Of a stretch of DNA of 64,000 bases, positions 45,417 through 55,643 are shown in pieces. This stretch comes from Macrococcus lamae. GTDB lineage: Bacteria; Bacillota; Bacilli; Staphylococcales; Staphylococcaceae. Location: contig NZ_SCWB01000003.1 of assembly GCF_004359545.1 (NCBI RefSeq), positions 62,001 through 126,000 on the forward strand. Reading direction: 5' to 3'. The first letter of the stretch is position 1. Every line of letters begins with the position of its first letter. The position numbers and the translations under genes are program-made. The notes under the pieces were generated by a model. It was not told where the DNA came from and ran no database searches. It worked only from the letters and a program-made list of their open reading frames with translations.

Positions 45417-46518
45417 TTAAATTTGACTTTTTAAATAGGCATCAATAAACAATGATATATCTCCGTCCATGACTGCACTTGTATTTCCTGTTTCGGCATT
45501 CGTCCGGTGATCTTTGACCATCGAATATGGGTGGAAGACATATGAACGTATTTGAGAGCCCCAGCCAATTTCCTTCTGCTCTCCTCGTATGGCAAGCATT
45601 TCTGCTTCCTGCTCTTCAATTTTACGTTGATAGAGCTTCGCCTTCAGCATCTTCATCGCCTGTTCACGGTTTTTAATCTGTGACCGTTCATTTTGACACG
45701 TGACGACAACACCTGTTGGTTTATGTGTGATGCGGACAGCAGAATCGGTCGTGTTGATATGCTGACCACCTGCACCACTGGCACGATACGTATCGATATT
45801 CAAATCTTCAGTGTTGATTTCAATCTCGATATTATCGTTATCAAACTCCGGTGTCACTTCACATGACGCAAATGATGTATGTCGCCGCCCTGAAGAATCA
45901 AATGGCGAAATACGGACTAAGCGGTGTACGCCCTTTTCTGCCTTTAGATAGCCATAGGCATTATGTCCCTTAATCAATAACGTCACACTTTTAATTCCTG
46001 CTTCGTCGCCAAGCAGGTAGTCCACTGTCTCTACTTTGAATCCTTGTTTCTCACTGAAACGCTGATACATGCGGAGCAGCATCGCTCCCCAGTCCTGTGA
46101 CTCTGTACCACCTGCGCCGGGATGAAGTTCAAGAATCGCATTGTTCGCATCATGTTCACCATTCAGCAGCAGCTTCAGTTCAAACTGATCGACTGATTCT
46201 TTAAGTGCAATCAGCTGCTCACTGATTTCTTGTTCCATATCGTCGTCTGGTTCTTCTTTGACCATCTCGACCATCACTTCAACATTTTCTTTCTCCTCAG
46301 TCAGCCTGCGATATCCGCCCACTACTTCCTTCAAGGCATTACTTTGATTGATAATGTCCTGAGCTTTGCTCGAGTCATTCCAGAAGTCAGGATCAGCCAT
46401 CATCTCATCAAATTCCTGAATATTTGTCTCTTTTTCTTCTAAGTCAAAGAGACCCCCTGAATGATTGTAATTTCTCTTCTAATTCTGCTAATCTGTTTTT
46501 TATTTCAAATGGTTCCAT
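45417..46518 (-). CDS. prfB: Peptide chain release factor 2, programmed +1 frameshift
   Basis: The coding region starts at ATG 46518, runs 24 codons to an in-frame TGA (46446-46444), then continues in the +1 frame from 46445 to 45417, giving about 366 residues. The slippery CTT-TGA-C is preceded by AGGGGG, the internal Shine-Dalgarno-like stimulator. The GGQ loop ([12 protein letters not shown]) and the codon-recognition region typical of RF2 are intact. RF2 reads UGA and UAA; the frameshift autoregulates its level. It lies 8 bases after secA. Confidence 0.97.
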
Positions 46519-46526
46519 AGCTGTTC

Positions 46527-49052
46527 CTACTCTCTACCGTGACAATTTTTATATTTTTTCCCGCTGCCACAAGGACACGGGTCATTTCTGCCGATTTCCG
46601 GCTCGCTTTGTTTCGGTTGTTTTTTAACCTTCTCTTTGCCGTCATTCGCAAGCATCGCTTCGCCTTTAGCCACCTGCTCACGCTCTACCTGCTCGTCTTT
46701 GTCGATAACTGACTTCAAGATATATTTAGATACATCATCTTCAATATCTTCAAGCATACCTTCAAACATACTTAAACCTTCATTCTGATATTCACGCAGC
46801 GGGTTGATCTGTCCATATGACCGCAGGTGAATTCCTGTACGGAGCTGATCCATCGTATCGATGTGGTCAGTCCACTTCATATCGATAGTACGTAATAGAA
46901 TCATGCGTTCAAATTCACGCATCTGTTCACCGAGCATCTCTTCCTGAGAAGCATACTGTTGATCGATATGATTCATTACCACCTTGAAAATATCATCTTT
47001 ATCCCGGCGGGCGATTTCTTCTTCTTTTAATTCTCCTTCAGAAATATACATATCTTCAACAAAATTAATGAATGCCTTATACTCATGCTCATCTTCATCG
47101 AGAATGAAATGGCCGTTGACTGCACGTCGTACGGATTCCTCAATCATAGAGCGGACTTGTTCAGAGCAGTCTTCCTGTTCAAGAATGTCATTACGTTCCT
47201 TATAGATGATTTCACGCTGTTTACGCAGCACATCATCATATTCAAGAACTCGTTTACGGCTGTCATAGTTATTCCCTTCCACTCGTTTTTGAGCAGATTC
47301 CACAGCACGTGACACCATTTTTGATTCTATTGGTGCTTCGTCATTCATACCAAGACGCGACATCATCGTCTGCATTCTTTCTGAACCGAATCGCACCATT
47401 AATTCATCCTGCAGTGATAAATAGAACCGACTGAAACCAGGGTCTCCTTGACGTCCGGAACGACCACGGAGCTGATCGTCGATTCGTCGTGATTCATGAC
47501 GCTCAGTACCGATGACAGCAAGGCCACCAAGTTCAACTACACCGTCGCCAAGCTTGATATCTGTTCCTCGTCCAGCCATGTTTGTCGCGATAGTGACTGC
47601 TCCGCGCTGTCCTGCATTCGCTACAATCTCTGCTTCACGTTCATGGTTTTTAGCATTCAGTACATTATGTCGAATGCCACGCTTTTTGAGTAAGCCTGAA
47701 ATATATTCACTTGTTTCAACGGCAACAGTACCGAGCAGTACGGGCTGACCCACTTTATGCCGTGAAATCACTTCTTCGACAACCGCAGCAAGTTTGCCTT
47801 TTTCTGACGCAAAGATTAAATCAGCATTGTCGAGCCTTGCCACTGGTTTGTTCGTCGGAATCTGAGTAACAACCATATTATAAATGCTGACGAACTCTTC
47901 TTCTTCGGTTTTTGCCGTACCTGTCATACCTGACAGTTTGTTATACATACGGAAAAAATTCTGGAACGTTATAGAAGCCATTGTCTTAGATTCATTTTGA
48001 ATCTCAACGCCTTCTTTTGCTTCAATCGCCTGGTGAACACCGTCAGAGAAACGACGACCTGGCATCGTACGACCGGTGAACTGATCGACGATGACGATTT
48101 CACCGTCCTGAACGACGTAATCCACGTTATTCAGCATTGAGCGGTGTGCCTTTAATGCAATGTTAATATGATGCATCAATGTGACATTTTTTACATCATA
48201 TAAGTTTTCGACCTTAAACATCTTCTCAGCTTTATCAATTCCTGTTTCAGTCAGTTGAATGCCTTTTGTCTTCTCGTCGTAATTGTAATCGACTTCATCT
48301 TTCAGCATCTTGACAAAAACATTTGCCTGAACATAGAGACCAGTTGACTTTTCAGCCTGTCCGGAGATAATCAGCGGCGTACGTGCTTCATCGATCAGAA
48401 TAGAATCGACCTCATCGATAATAGCGAAGTTGAGCGGGCGCATGACGCGCTCTTCAGAATATGTCACCATATTATCTCTCAAGTAATCGAACCCAAGTTC
48501 ATTGTTAGTGCTGTAAGTGATGTCGCAGCTGTAGGCATCACGTTTTTCCTGTGTTGATTTGCTGTTTAAATTGACGCCGACGGATAGACCTAGGAAGTTG
48601 TATAACTGCCCCATTTCTTCCGCTTGAGTACTTGATAAATATTCATTGACTGTGACGACGTGTACACCGCGTCCAGTTAATGCATTTAAATAGACAGGCA
48701 TTGTCGCAGTCAATGTTTTACCTTCCCCGGTTTTCATTTCAGCAATGTCACCGCGGTGAATGACCGTTCCACCCATAATCTGCACAGGATGCGGAAAAAG
48801 ACTTAATACACGTAGTGCAGCTTCACGAACAAGCGCAAATGCTTCCGGTAAAATCTGATCGAGATATTTTTCCTGCTCTTTATAATCTGTGATTCCTTTT
48901 AAGTCATTTTGATATTTGACTGTCATACTTCTAAGTTCTTCATCTGACATTGCTGCCATTTGTTCTTTATAGGATTCAACCTGATCTGCAGTCTTGGATA
49001 AAGATTTTACATCGCGTTTAGAACCGTCAAACATCTTCTTAATAAATCCCAT
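46527..49052 (-). CDS. secA: Preprotein translocase ATPase SecA
   Basis: 841 residues. Walker [27 protein letters not shown] and the helicase motif [10 protein letters not shown] are clear, and the C-terminal SEC-C zinc motif [14 protein letters not shown] is complete. It drives secretion through SecYEG; secG is also in this window. The order hpf-secA-prfB is conserved in Bacillales. ATG follows AAAGGAGAG. Length matches the main housekeeping SecA1 rather than an accessory SecA2. Confidence 0.98.
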   Translation of the reverse strand: MGFIKKMFDGSKRDVKSLSKTADQVESYKEQMAAMSDEELRSMTVKYQNDLKGITDYKEQEKYLDQILPEAFALVREAALRVLSLFPHPVQIMGGTVIHRGDIAEMKTGEGKTLTATMPVYLNALTGRGVHVVTVNEYLSSTQAEEMGQLYNFLGLSVGVNLNSKSTQEKRDAYSCDITYSTNNELGFDYLRDNMVTYSEERVMRPLNFAIIDEVDSILIDEARTPLIISGQAEKSTGLYVQANVFVKMLKDEVDYNYDEKTKGIQLTETGIDKAEKMFKVENLYDVKNVTLMHHINIALKAHRSMLNNVDYVVQDGEIVIVDQFTGRTMPGRRFSDGVHQAIEAKEGVEIQNESKTMASITFQNFFRMYNKLSGMTGTAKTEEEEFVSIYNMVVTQIPTNKPVARLDNADLIFASEKGKLAAVVEEVISRHKVGQPVLLGTVAVETSEYISGLLKKRGIRHNVLNAKNHEREAEIVANAGQRGAVTIATNMAGRGTDIKLGDGVVELGGLAVIGTERHESRRIDDQLRGRSGRQGDPGFSRFYLSLQDELMVRFGSERMQTMMSRLGMNDEAPIESKMVSRAVESAQKRVEGNNYDSRKRVLEYDDVLRKQREIIYKERNDILEQEDCSEQVRSMIEESVRRAVNGHFILDEDEHEYKAFINFVEDMYISEGELKEEEIARRDKDDIFKVVMNHIDQQYASQEEMLGEQMREFERMILLRTIDMKWTDHIDTMDQLRTGIHLRSYGQINPLREYQNEGLSMFEGMLEDIEDDVSKYILKSVIDKDEQVEREQVAKGEAMLANDGKEKVKKQPKQSEPEIGRNDPCPCGSGKKYKNCHGRE

Positions 49053-49217
49053 GCTGTTCTCTCCTTTAATTACGAAAAACTATCGTCTACAACTTCTAAT
49101 AATATCATTTATTGCCTGCATATAAAAATATTTAAAAACATGATTTCAGTTTTCATAACAATTTACTGAGGTAAGCAGCGCGGTATGCAGCTGTTCCACT
49201 GCTCAGACAACAAAAAA

Positions 49218-49237
49218 ACCTCACAATGTTGTGAGGT
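49218..49237 (-). terminator. Terminator after hpf
   Basis: A 9-bp perfect stem (ACCTCACAA / TTGTGAGGT) with a 2-base loop lies 11 bases after the hpf stop, followed by T7 on the minus strand. The rest of 49053-49217 is the secA leader; no further feature seen. Confidence 0.88.
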
Positions 49238-49247
49238 AAATCTCATT

Positions 49248-49811
49248 TCACACTTCTGTTGATGTCTCAATCAATCCATACTTACCATCATTACGACGGT
49301 ATACGATGTTAGTACCATTAGTTTCTGCATCGTTGAAGATAAAGAAATCATGTCCGAGCATGTTCATCTGCAGTACCGCCTCTTCTGAATCCATCGGTTT
49401 AAGATCGAACTGCTTGGAACGGATAATCTCAATATCATCATTACCGTCTTCCTCAACAAGGTCTGTATCAGGCAGACTTGGAAAGACATCTTTTTCTACA
49501 CCTTTTTCACGGAACTTGCGATTTACTTTTGTTTTATGCTTACGCACTTGTCTTTCAAGTTTTTCTACAATCAGATCAACTGCAGCATATAGGTCTGCAT
49601 GTCTCTCTTCCGCACGTAATGTCAGATTTTTTAATGGAATGGTCACTTCGACTTTTGCTTTAGAATCTTGGTAAGTCTTAATCTTTACATGGGCATTCGC
49701 ATCAGGCACCTCTGTAAAGTAACGCTCAAGCTTACTCAATTTCTCTTCAATATAATTGCGGATAGCATCTGTCACAGTAATATTATCACCGTGAATCTCA
49801 TATCTGAACAT
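49248..49811 (-). CDS. hpf: Long-form ribosome hibernation promoting factor
   Basis: 187 residues: an N-terminal HPF/YfiA domain ([31 protein letters not shown] to about residue 100), an acidic linker and a C-terminal dimerisation domain ([21 protein letters not shown]). The long form dimerises 70S ribosomes to 100S in stationary phase. It sits upstream of secA, as in other Bacillales, with its own terminator. Confidence 0.97.
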   Translation of the reverse strand: MFRYEIHGDNITVTDAIRNYIEEKLSKLERYFTEVPDANAHVKIKTYQDSKAKVEVTIPLKNLTLRAEERHADLYAAVDLIVEKLERQVRKHKTKVNRKFREKGVEKDVFPSLPDTDLVEEDGNDDIEIIRSKQFDLKPMDSEEAVLQMNMLGHDFFIFNDAETNGTNIVYRRNDGKYGLIETSTEV

Positions 49812-49876
49812 ATTGCATCGCTCCTTCTGAAACCAATTTCTATGATGTTTCTTCCTGCTTTTATTTTACCAAATAT

Positions 49877-50545
49877 TCAGACTCTTGCAAATGTTAACAC
49901 CTTTACTTCTGTGACATTTTCATTTCTGAGAACTTCTGCAGCCCGGTGTACTGTAAGTCCAGTCGTATATATATCATCAATGAGAAGTACGCGTTTTGCT
50001 ATCTCCCCTTCTATATAGAAAGGATTGCTGTCTTTCAACCGCTCTACCTTTGTCAGACCAGCCTGTTTTGCCCGATGTTTCGTCTTAAGTGGCGTTTGAA
50101 ACGTTATTCCTGTTCTCTTGACTACTTCAGCCATATGGTCAAATCCTCTTTCATGAATCTTCTCACTGCTCGATGGAAGAGGAATGACCATATCATAATC
50201 CAATCTTTTGATATGCGGTTTGAAGAATCGGGCGAAAACTTCAGCAAGTACGATGTCTTTTCTGAATTTATATTTATAAATCAGCTGCCTGGTCCAGTCA
50301 TCATAATCATATAGACAGATTATATCGTCAAGCGGCAAAAAAAGCTCTTTCATAAACAGGCAGTCAATACAGCTCTCTTCATCGGGAAGTAATTTCTTAT
50401 TGCAATGACTGCACCGTCTTACCTGTTCATAGTTGAATTTTCTGCTGCAGTCATCGCACATGATAGGTTCTTGCGAAAAATATGTTCTAAATGACAATTC
50501 TTCTATATATTCTTTAAGGCAGATGAGACATATCACTTGATCCAC
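49877..50545 (-). CDS. comFC: Competence-type phosphoribosyltransferase ComFC
   Basis: 222 residues. Several cysteine pairs near the N-terminus (CLIC, CDDC, CSHC, CIDC) form zinc-binding elements and the C-terminal part carries the phosphoribosyl-binding loop VLLIDDIYTTGLT. ComFC works with ComFA in DNA uptake. It overlaps comFA by at least 13 bases. comFB is missing between them, as usual outside Bacillus. Presence does not prove natural transformation, since the other com genes are not in view. Confidence 0.92.
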   Translation of the reverse strand: MDQVICLICLKEYIEELSFRTYFSQEPIMCDDCSRKFNYEQVRRCSHCNKKLLPDEESCIDCLFMKELFLPLDDIICLYDYDDWTRQLIYKYKFRKDIVLAEVFARFFKPHIKRLDYDMVIPLPSSSEKIHERGFDHMAEVVKRTGITFQTPLKTKHRAKQAGLTKVERLKDSNPFYIEGEIAKRVLLIDDIYTTGLTVHRAAEVLRNENVTEVKVLTFARV

Positions 50546-51762
50546 CCCAGGCTGACAGCTGCATGATTCATCCGCTGTATTTCTTTCACTGCTTTTTGCA
50601 TACTTGAAGAAACACCATTATGAAAGAATACCACTTCTCCCTTATAAGGATCACGCTTACGGTCAACCCTGCCGGCCATCTGTATCAGACATTCACTGGT
50701 GAAGCTCCCTGCATCAATGACCCAGACATCAAGTCCAGCCTTCGTAAATCCGCGTTCAAGGATTGATGTTGTAAAAACGATCAAGTGATGACCTGCTCTG
50801 ATCTGGTCCACTTTTTCATGTCTAAGGGCGTCATCAGCATATACTGTCACAGGGTTAAAATTTTTATAGACTTCACCGGCTGTCTCCATTTCCCGGATAT
50901 TATTAAAGAATAGGAGCAGTGTACCTTTTGTCCTCTGTTGGAGACGCGCAGATAGCCCACCTTTCAACACTGTTTTGATAGACAAATACTTAAAGGAAGG
51001 GACTGGCAGCGGTCGTCCATGATAGCGGGCCGGCAATGTAATAATGTCATGAGGATTAAATTGCTGAATTAAACGCTTCGGTGGTGTCGCAGTCAAATAG
51101 ATGATTGTTGAAACCGGCGTGGCCGCTCTATGAATACAACTCATCAATCGGTCATCCATCGGTAAAGGGAAGGCATCCACTTCGTCCACGACAATCAGAC
51201 TGAAATGATGAAAGTAACGATAGAGCTGTTGAACGGTACAGATGACAAAAGTACTGTTATACGTCAACGGATGTCCTTCGTATAAGACATCAATGTCAGC
51301 AGTAAAGTAGCTTGTCATTCTCAAATACAGTTCTTTAACTACATCGACCCTTGGTGAGACAAGTGCTACGTTCATTCCTATTGACCGAGCGCTCTGAATG
51401 CCCTTTAAAATCATCTCTGTTTTACCTGCACCTGTTACTGCATGAAGCAGTCGTTTTCCTCCTGTCTTGACCGCTTCATCAATCATTTCAGATGCATATT
51501 GCTGCTGCTCAGTCAGTTCAAAGTCAAGATGACACTCCAGATTCTCTGGAAGAGACGGTATTTCTGTCAATTGATAATAGGTTTCTGTTGTCGACCATGT
51601 CATCATAATGCAGTTTCTGCAATAAGTAATCTCTTGTTTAAAGTGATGACTGTAATAAGTATGGAACAGCTGCTGATTTTCATTTTGGCAGATTGTGCAT
51701 TTAAAACCCTTATCTATAACTACACCTTTCACTCCATCAATTCCTGTTTCAAATAAACTCAT
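50533..51762 (-). CDS. comFA: Competence DNA translocase ATPase ComFA
   Basis: About 409 residues of a DEAD-box-like helicase. Zinc cysteines lie near the N-terminus (CTICQNEN...CRNC), Walker A is AVTGAGKTE, the DExD box reads VVDEVDAFP and motif VI is QMAGRVDRK. It pulls single-stranded DNA into the cell during transformation. Two adjacent ATGs (51765, 51762) follow GGAGG; the second is better spaced. A terminator separates it from degV upstream. Confidence 0.93.
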   Translation of the reverse strand: MSLFETGIDGVKGVVIDKGFKCTICQNENQQLFHTYYSHHFKQEITYCRNCIMMTWSTTETYYQLTEIPSLPENLECHLDFELTEQQQYASEMIDEAVKTGGKRLLHAVTGAGKTEMILKGIQSARSIGMNVALVSPRVDVVKELYLRMTSYFTADIDVLYEGHPLTYNSTFVICTVQQLYRYFHHFSLIVVDEVDAFPLPMDDRLMSCIHRAATPVSTIIYLTATPPKRLIQQFNPHDIITLPARYHGRPLPVPSFKYLSIKTVLKGGLSARLQQRTKGTLLLFFNNIREMETAGEVYKNFNPVTVYADDALRHEKVDQIRAGHHLIVFTTSILERGFTKAGLDVWVIDAGSFTSECLIQMAGRVDRKRDPYKGEVVFFHNGVSSSMQKAVKEIQRMNHAAVSLGWIK

Positions 51763-51781
51763 CATGTCCTCCCATAAAAAA

Positions 51782-51807
51782 ACAGCACACTTAATAAAGT
51801 GTGCTGT
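51782..51807 (-). terminator. Terminator after degV
   Basis: An 11-bp perfect stem (ACAGCACACTT / AAGTGTGCTGT) with a 4-base loop, followed on the minus strand by a T-rich run, directly upstream of comFA. Confidence 0.85.
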
Positions 51808-51843
51808 CTGTCATATAAAATTTAAATAAAACAGATGATTCCA

Positions 51844-52698
51844 TTAAAAGTTCAGACGTCGCTTTGTAACGCCGAACCCTAATGCTTTTTCTCCTAAGTG
51901 CGTACCAATCACCGGACCGAATTCAGTTAAGATCCATTTAATTTCAGGATGTTCAGCTTCAAGCTTCGTAAGCCAGACACGTGCAGTCTGTTCATCATTT
52001 GCGTGAATAATACAAGCTGTCACTTCTTCAGCATCACCGATAAATTCTTCGATCAACATTTCAATTTCATTCATGGCTTTCTTCTTCGTACGGACTTTCT
52101 CAAACGGTATAATTTTAGTATCCTTGAACTTCAAAATAGGCTTTACCTGCAGCATACTGCCGATAATGACTTGAGCACTGCTCAATCGTCCACCTTTTTG
52201 AAGATTTCTTAAATCGTCTACAAGAAAATAAGCAGTCGTCTCCTCTTTCATCGCTGCAAGTTCTATCATGATTTCTTCCACTGAATGATTATTCTTCATT
52301 TCACTCGCGCGCAGCGCAAAAAAACCTTGCGGCGTACATGAAATTTCTGAATCAAATGCATGAACATTAATGCCTTCAACCATCATCCCAGCTGCAATCG
52401 CTCCCTGGTAGGTACCACTGATGCCGCTTGATAAATGAACAGCGATGACATCCGTAATTCCTTGAGCCAGCAACCGCTGCAGCAGCTTAACATAATCTCC
52501 GATTGCAGGCTGGCTGGTCGTCGGAAGTTCTTTCTCAGTTTTCATCCGTTGATAAAATTCGACGCTTGAGATTTCTTTAATCTCACGATAAGGTACATCA
52601 TCAAATAATACACTGAGCGATATGATATGAATGCCTTTCTCTACTGCAAGCTGTTCAGGCAAATATGCCGTAGAATCTGTAACAATTGCAATGCTCAT
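51844..52698 (-). CDS. DegV-family fatty-acid-binding protein
   Basis: 284 residues from ATG 52698, 6 bases after AAGGAGG. The opening MSIAIVTDSTAYLP, the TSQPAIGDY segment and HLSSGISGTYQGA are the conserved lipid-head-group sites of DegV/FakB proteins. FakB proteins present fatty acids to the FakA kinase; which chain this one binds is not readable from sequence. It is divergent from yvyE and separated from comFA by a terminator. Confidence 0.93.
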   Translation of the reverse strand: MSIAIVTDSTAYLPEQLAVEKGIHIISLSVLFDDVPYREIKEISSVEFYQRMKTEKELPTTSQPAIGDYVKLLQRLLAQGITDVIAVHLSSGISGTYQGAIAAGMMVEGINVHAFDSEISCTPQGFFALRASEMKNNHSVEEIMIELAAMKEETTAYFLVDDLRNLQKGGRLSSAQVIIGSMLQVKPILKFKDTKIIPFEKVRTKKKAMNEIEMLIEEFIGDAEEVTACIIHANDEQTARVWLTKLEAEHPEIKWILTEFGPVIGTHLGEKALGFGVTKRRLNF

Positions 52699-52828
52699 GC
52701 CATTCCTCCTTACCTTCCCCACATTTCCATAATACCACGTTGCCATAAAAAATAAAGTGCTGATCATTGTATCATTAAAAGGCATTGACTATACTGATAA
52801 TGACAAGCTGACTAAAGGAATGATTAAT

Positions 52829-53461
52829 ATGTCTGAGAACTATATTACGATTAAAAATGAATTAGAATATGAACAGATCATCAATAAATCACGGTTTATC
52901 ACTGTGTTATATCCGGTCTTCTCAGAAGAAGAAGCAAAAGAATATCTTTCGCAGATTAAAACACAGCACAAGAGCGCCAATCATCACTGTTCTGCATATA
53001 CAATCGGTTCCGAACATCAAATTCAAAAAGCAAATGATGACGGGGAACCGTCAGGAACTGCAGGTATCCCAATGCTGGAAACATTGAAGAAAGAAAATAT
53101 TCATAATGTGATTGCCATTGTTATCCGTTATTTCGGCGGTGTCAAGCTGGGTACAGGTGGATTAATTCGCGCTTATCAATCGAGTGTCTCTGAAGCAATC
53201 AAACAGTCAGGTAAAGTCAGCATGCAGCTTGCCGAACGCTATCTTGTCACTGTAAATTATGAACAGACTGGAAAATTTGAGCATCATATTGAGCAGACTT
53301 CTTATAAAGTCATTGATCAGTCTTATACAGATAAAGTGATTTATACAGTACATGTCATTGCTGACCAAGCAGAAGCATTTCAAGTATTCGTCAGCAATCA
53401 GACAAATGGTCAGGCAGAAATAAAAAAAGAAGCATCATTAATGCTTCCCTTTGAGTTATGA
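52829..53461 (+). CDS. YigZ/YvyE (IMPACT) family protein
   Basis: 210 residues. N-terminal IMPACT domain with KSRFITVLYPV, the DDGEPSGTAGIPML motif and VIVIRYFGGVKLGTGGL, then a C-terminal DUF1949-like domain. Relatives interact with translation machinery or have proteolytic or redox-related reports; the role in Firmicutes is unclear. ATG 52829 follows AAAGGA by 9 bases. Its stop overlaps the convergent tagO stop region by 6 bases, leaving no room for a separate terminator. Confidence 0.93.
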   Translation: MSENYITIKNELEYEQIINKSRFITVLYPVFSEEEAKEYLSQIKTQHKSANHHCSAYTIGSEHQIQKANDDGEPSGTAGIPMLETLKKENIHNVIAIVIRYFGGVKLGTGGLIRAYQSSVSEAIKQSGKVSMQLAERYLVTVNYEQTGKFEHHIEQTSYKVIDQSYTDKVIYTVHVIADQAEAFQVFVSNQTNGQAEIKKEASLMLPFEL

Positions 53462-54508
53462 TGACTTCCTGAAAATTCTAGAATAAATATTCAACAGTGG
53501 GCGATAATCTTCATCGACCAAACCTGTAAGTTCAACAATCATTTCAATAGTGATCAATATCATCACTCCTATCAGCACTGACCCCCAGTTGGTCGATAAA
53601 TAGAGGATGATTGAAGCAATACTGAACAATATGGCGATAGAATAAATAAGAATAACCGTCTGAGGATGCGTGTATCCAAGCTCCAGCAGCTTATGATGCA
53701 GATGCGATTTATCCGCCTGCATAATAGGTTTTCCCTGGCGGTAACGTCTGATCATCGCTACAAGCATGTCAATGAACGGCACCGCCAGTATAATGATTGG
53801 GAAAAACAACGAAATCAAAGTGATATTTTTAAACCCCAGCAGACTAAGAACACCGATAATATAGCCGAGCATCAACGCACCATTATCGCCAAGAAAAATT
53901 TTTGCGGGATAGAAATTATAACGAATAAAGCCTATCAGTGACCCAATCAGAACACTGCAGATCATCATTATAAAAATGTTCTGCTGCAGTATCGAAATAA
54001 AGCCAATCGTACATAATGCAATAAGCGATACACCGGCAGCCAGACCATCTAATCCATCAATAAGGTTAATAGCATTCGTTACAGCAACAATCCAGATAAT
54101 CGTCACTGGTATACTTAAAATGCCAAACTCAATGATAAAACCAAACGGCAATGTGATGAGATCAAGCGTAATTCCATGGTAAACGACGATAGAACTGATT
54201 GCAATCTGACCAATTAGCTTGACGATAGGTCGTAAATCATAGAGATCATCAATGATTCCGAGCAGATTGATTAAAATTGCTCCTATGACAATCGGTATAA
54301 ATTCTCGTTCAACTGGATGGCCGATGACGAGTCCTATTAAAAAGGAAATCAGTAAGACTACTCCACCGAGCATTGACACTGGAACTGTATGGACTTTACG
54401 TATATTAGGTTTATCAAGTGCTCCAAGAGCGGGAGAAATCCTGATGATAAGCGGTGTTATTATAAATGAGATAACAGCCGTTAAGAGAATTAATTGTAAT
54501 GTAAACAT
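53456..54508 (-). CDS. tagO: Undecaprenyl-phosphate GlcNAc-1-phosphate transferase
   Basis: 350 residues with about ten membrane segments. The MraY/WecA family motifs are visible: DDLYDLRP (first aspartates), NAINLIDGLDGLAAG, and the cytoplasmic histidine motif DKSHLHHKLLELG. It makes undecaprenyl-PP-GlcNAc, the first step of wall teichoic acid. ATG 54508 is preferred; an upstream TTG overlaps the ribosome-binding site. It is divergent from an LCP ligase gene, so the first and last steps of teichoic acid attachment share one regulatory region holding a perfect palindrome. Confidence 0.95.
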   Translation of the reverse strand: MFTLQLILLTAVISFIITPLIIRISPALGALDKPNIRKVHTVPVSMLGGVVLLISFLIGLVIGHPVEREFIPIVIGAILINLLGIIDDLYDLRPIVKLIGQIAISSIVVYHGITLDLITLPFGFIIEFGILSIPVTIIWIVAVTNAINLIDGLDGLAAGVSLIALCTIGFISILQQNIFIMMICSVLIGSLIGFIRYNFYPAKIFLGDNGALMLGYIIGVLSLLGFKNITLISLFFPIIILAVPFIDMLVAMIRRYRQGKPIMQADKSHLHHKLLELGYTHPQTVILIYSIAILFSIASIILYLSTNWGSVLIGVMILITIEMIVELTGLVDEDYRPLLNIYSRIFRKSS

Positions 54509-54547
54509 AGGCCACCCCAAGGTTCAAATTCTTATTTAATATAGCAT

Positions 54548-54571
54548 AATAATATCTATTTAGATATTATT
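54548..54571. repeat. Perfect 24-bp palindrome between tagO and lcp
   Basis: Two 11-base arms (AATAATATCTA and TAGATATTATT) flank a 2-base centre. It lies 40-63 bases upstream of tagO and about 105-129 upstream of the LCP gene, close to the tagO -10-like TGCTATATT. It cannot be a terminator for either gene, since both point away. Confidence 0.8.
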
Positions 54572-54596
54572 TTTGTGCATAGGACACTGCGGCAGA

Positions 54597-54625
54597 TTGA
54601 CGAAAAACGGTATTTGATACATAAT
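54597..54625 (+). promoter_or_regulatory. Probable promoter of LCP gene
   Basis: TTGACG (54597-54602), 17-base spacer, CATAAT (54620-54625), leaving a leader of about 45 bases. Confidence 0.6.
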
Positions 54626-54676
54626 AATACGGTTAATACAAATATCATTATTTGATTGTAGAAATGAGGGTTTATC

Positions 54677-55639
54677 ATGAGTACGCGGGCAAGAAAAAAA
54701 ACCTATCGCCAGCTCGGCACAATTTTACTTGTACTCTTCATGACGACATTACTTGCAGTAGCCATGCTCTTTGTATATATCTTTTTTCAGTTTAAAAATA
54801 CTGCAGATTCAATGCAGGACCCTAAATACTCAAGGACATCATCTGCTATGCGTCCTACCGATCTTAACTTAAATACGGGTCAGCCGGTTTCAATGGTTTT
54901 ATTCGGACTTGATTCAGATGAAGGTCGTGCCATGCGTCAGGAAGGCAGACGTTCAGACACCATTATTCTAGCGACATTAAATCCTCAGAACCAAAAAATG
55001 ACATTGCTGAGTGTACCACGTGATACCCAGGCTGAAATCGTCGGACACGGAACAACTGAAAAGATTAATCATGCTTATGCATACGGTGGTCCTAAAATGG
55101 CGATAGATACTCTTGAAAAGTACTTCAATATGCCGATCGATTATTATGCAAGTGTAGATATGGATGATTTTGTCTTCATCATCGATAATATCGGGGGTAT
55201 CAATGTTGTCAGCCCCCATACATTTACTTATGATAAGTATCATTATGCTGCCGGAGAAACTTACCGGATGAACGGTAAAGAAGCGCTGGCATTCGCTAGA
55301 AGTCGTAAAGAAACAGGGGCGATGGGTGATGAAGGACGCCAGGTCAGACAGCAAGTCATCCTCAACGCTATTACAAAGAAACTGCTGAGCATTGAATCCG
55401 TCCCCTATTTCAATGAAGTTTTAAAAACAATCAGTCATAGTGTCACAACGAACGTCGCATTCCAGGACGTAAATAAATTCCGCAAATACTATGCTCCTGC
55501 GCTTGGCTCGATTGAAAAGCTTTCATTGAACGGTACTAATGAAATTGGTGATGATGGTCTCTGGTACTTTATACCGAGCGATGAAGCTAAAGATGACATC
55601 GAAACAAGAATGAAGAACAACTTAGGTATTTCATCGTAA
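54677..55639 (+). CDS. LytR-CpsA-Psr family wall polymer ligase
   Basis: 320 residues: short basic cytoplasmic tail, one membrane helix (about 14-38), then the LCP domain. Key parts are visible: GLDSDEGRAMRQEGRRSDTIILATLNP, SVPRDTQAEIVGHG with the pyrophosphate-contacting arginine, and ALAFARSRKETGAMGDEGRQVRQQ. LCP enzymes move teichoic acid or other polymers from undecaprenyl-PP to peptidoglycan. It resembles staphylococcal MsrR/LcpA, but which polymer it carries is not readable. Divergent from tagO. Confidence 0.93.
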   Translation: MSTRARKKTYRQLGTILLVLFMTTLLAVAMLFVYIFFQFKNTADSMQDPKYSRTSSAMRPTDLNLNTGQPVSMVLFGLDSDEGRAMRQEGRRSDTIILATLNPQNQKMTLLSVPRDTQAEIVGHGTTEKINHAYAYGGPKMAIDTLEKYFNMPIDYYASVDMDDFVFIIDNIGGINVVSPHTFTYDKYHYAAGETYRMNGKEALAFARSRKETGAMGDEGRQVRQQVILNAITKKLLSIESVPYFNEVLKTISHSVTTNVAFQDVNKFRKYYAPALGSIEKLSLNGTNEIGDDGLWYFIPSDEAKDDIETRMKNNLGISS

Positions 55640-55643
55640 CCAG

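Noticed and set aside
49877-51762. comFA/comFC as evidence of active natural competence
   Set aside because: These two genes persist in many non-transformable Staphylococcaceae; no other competence genes are in the window.
54977-55354. Minus-strand frame opposite the LCP gene
   Set aside because: It has no ribosome-binding site and the plus-strand LCP protein is clearly conserved.
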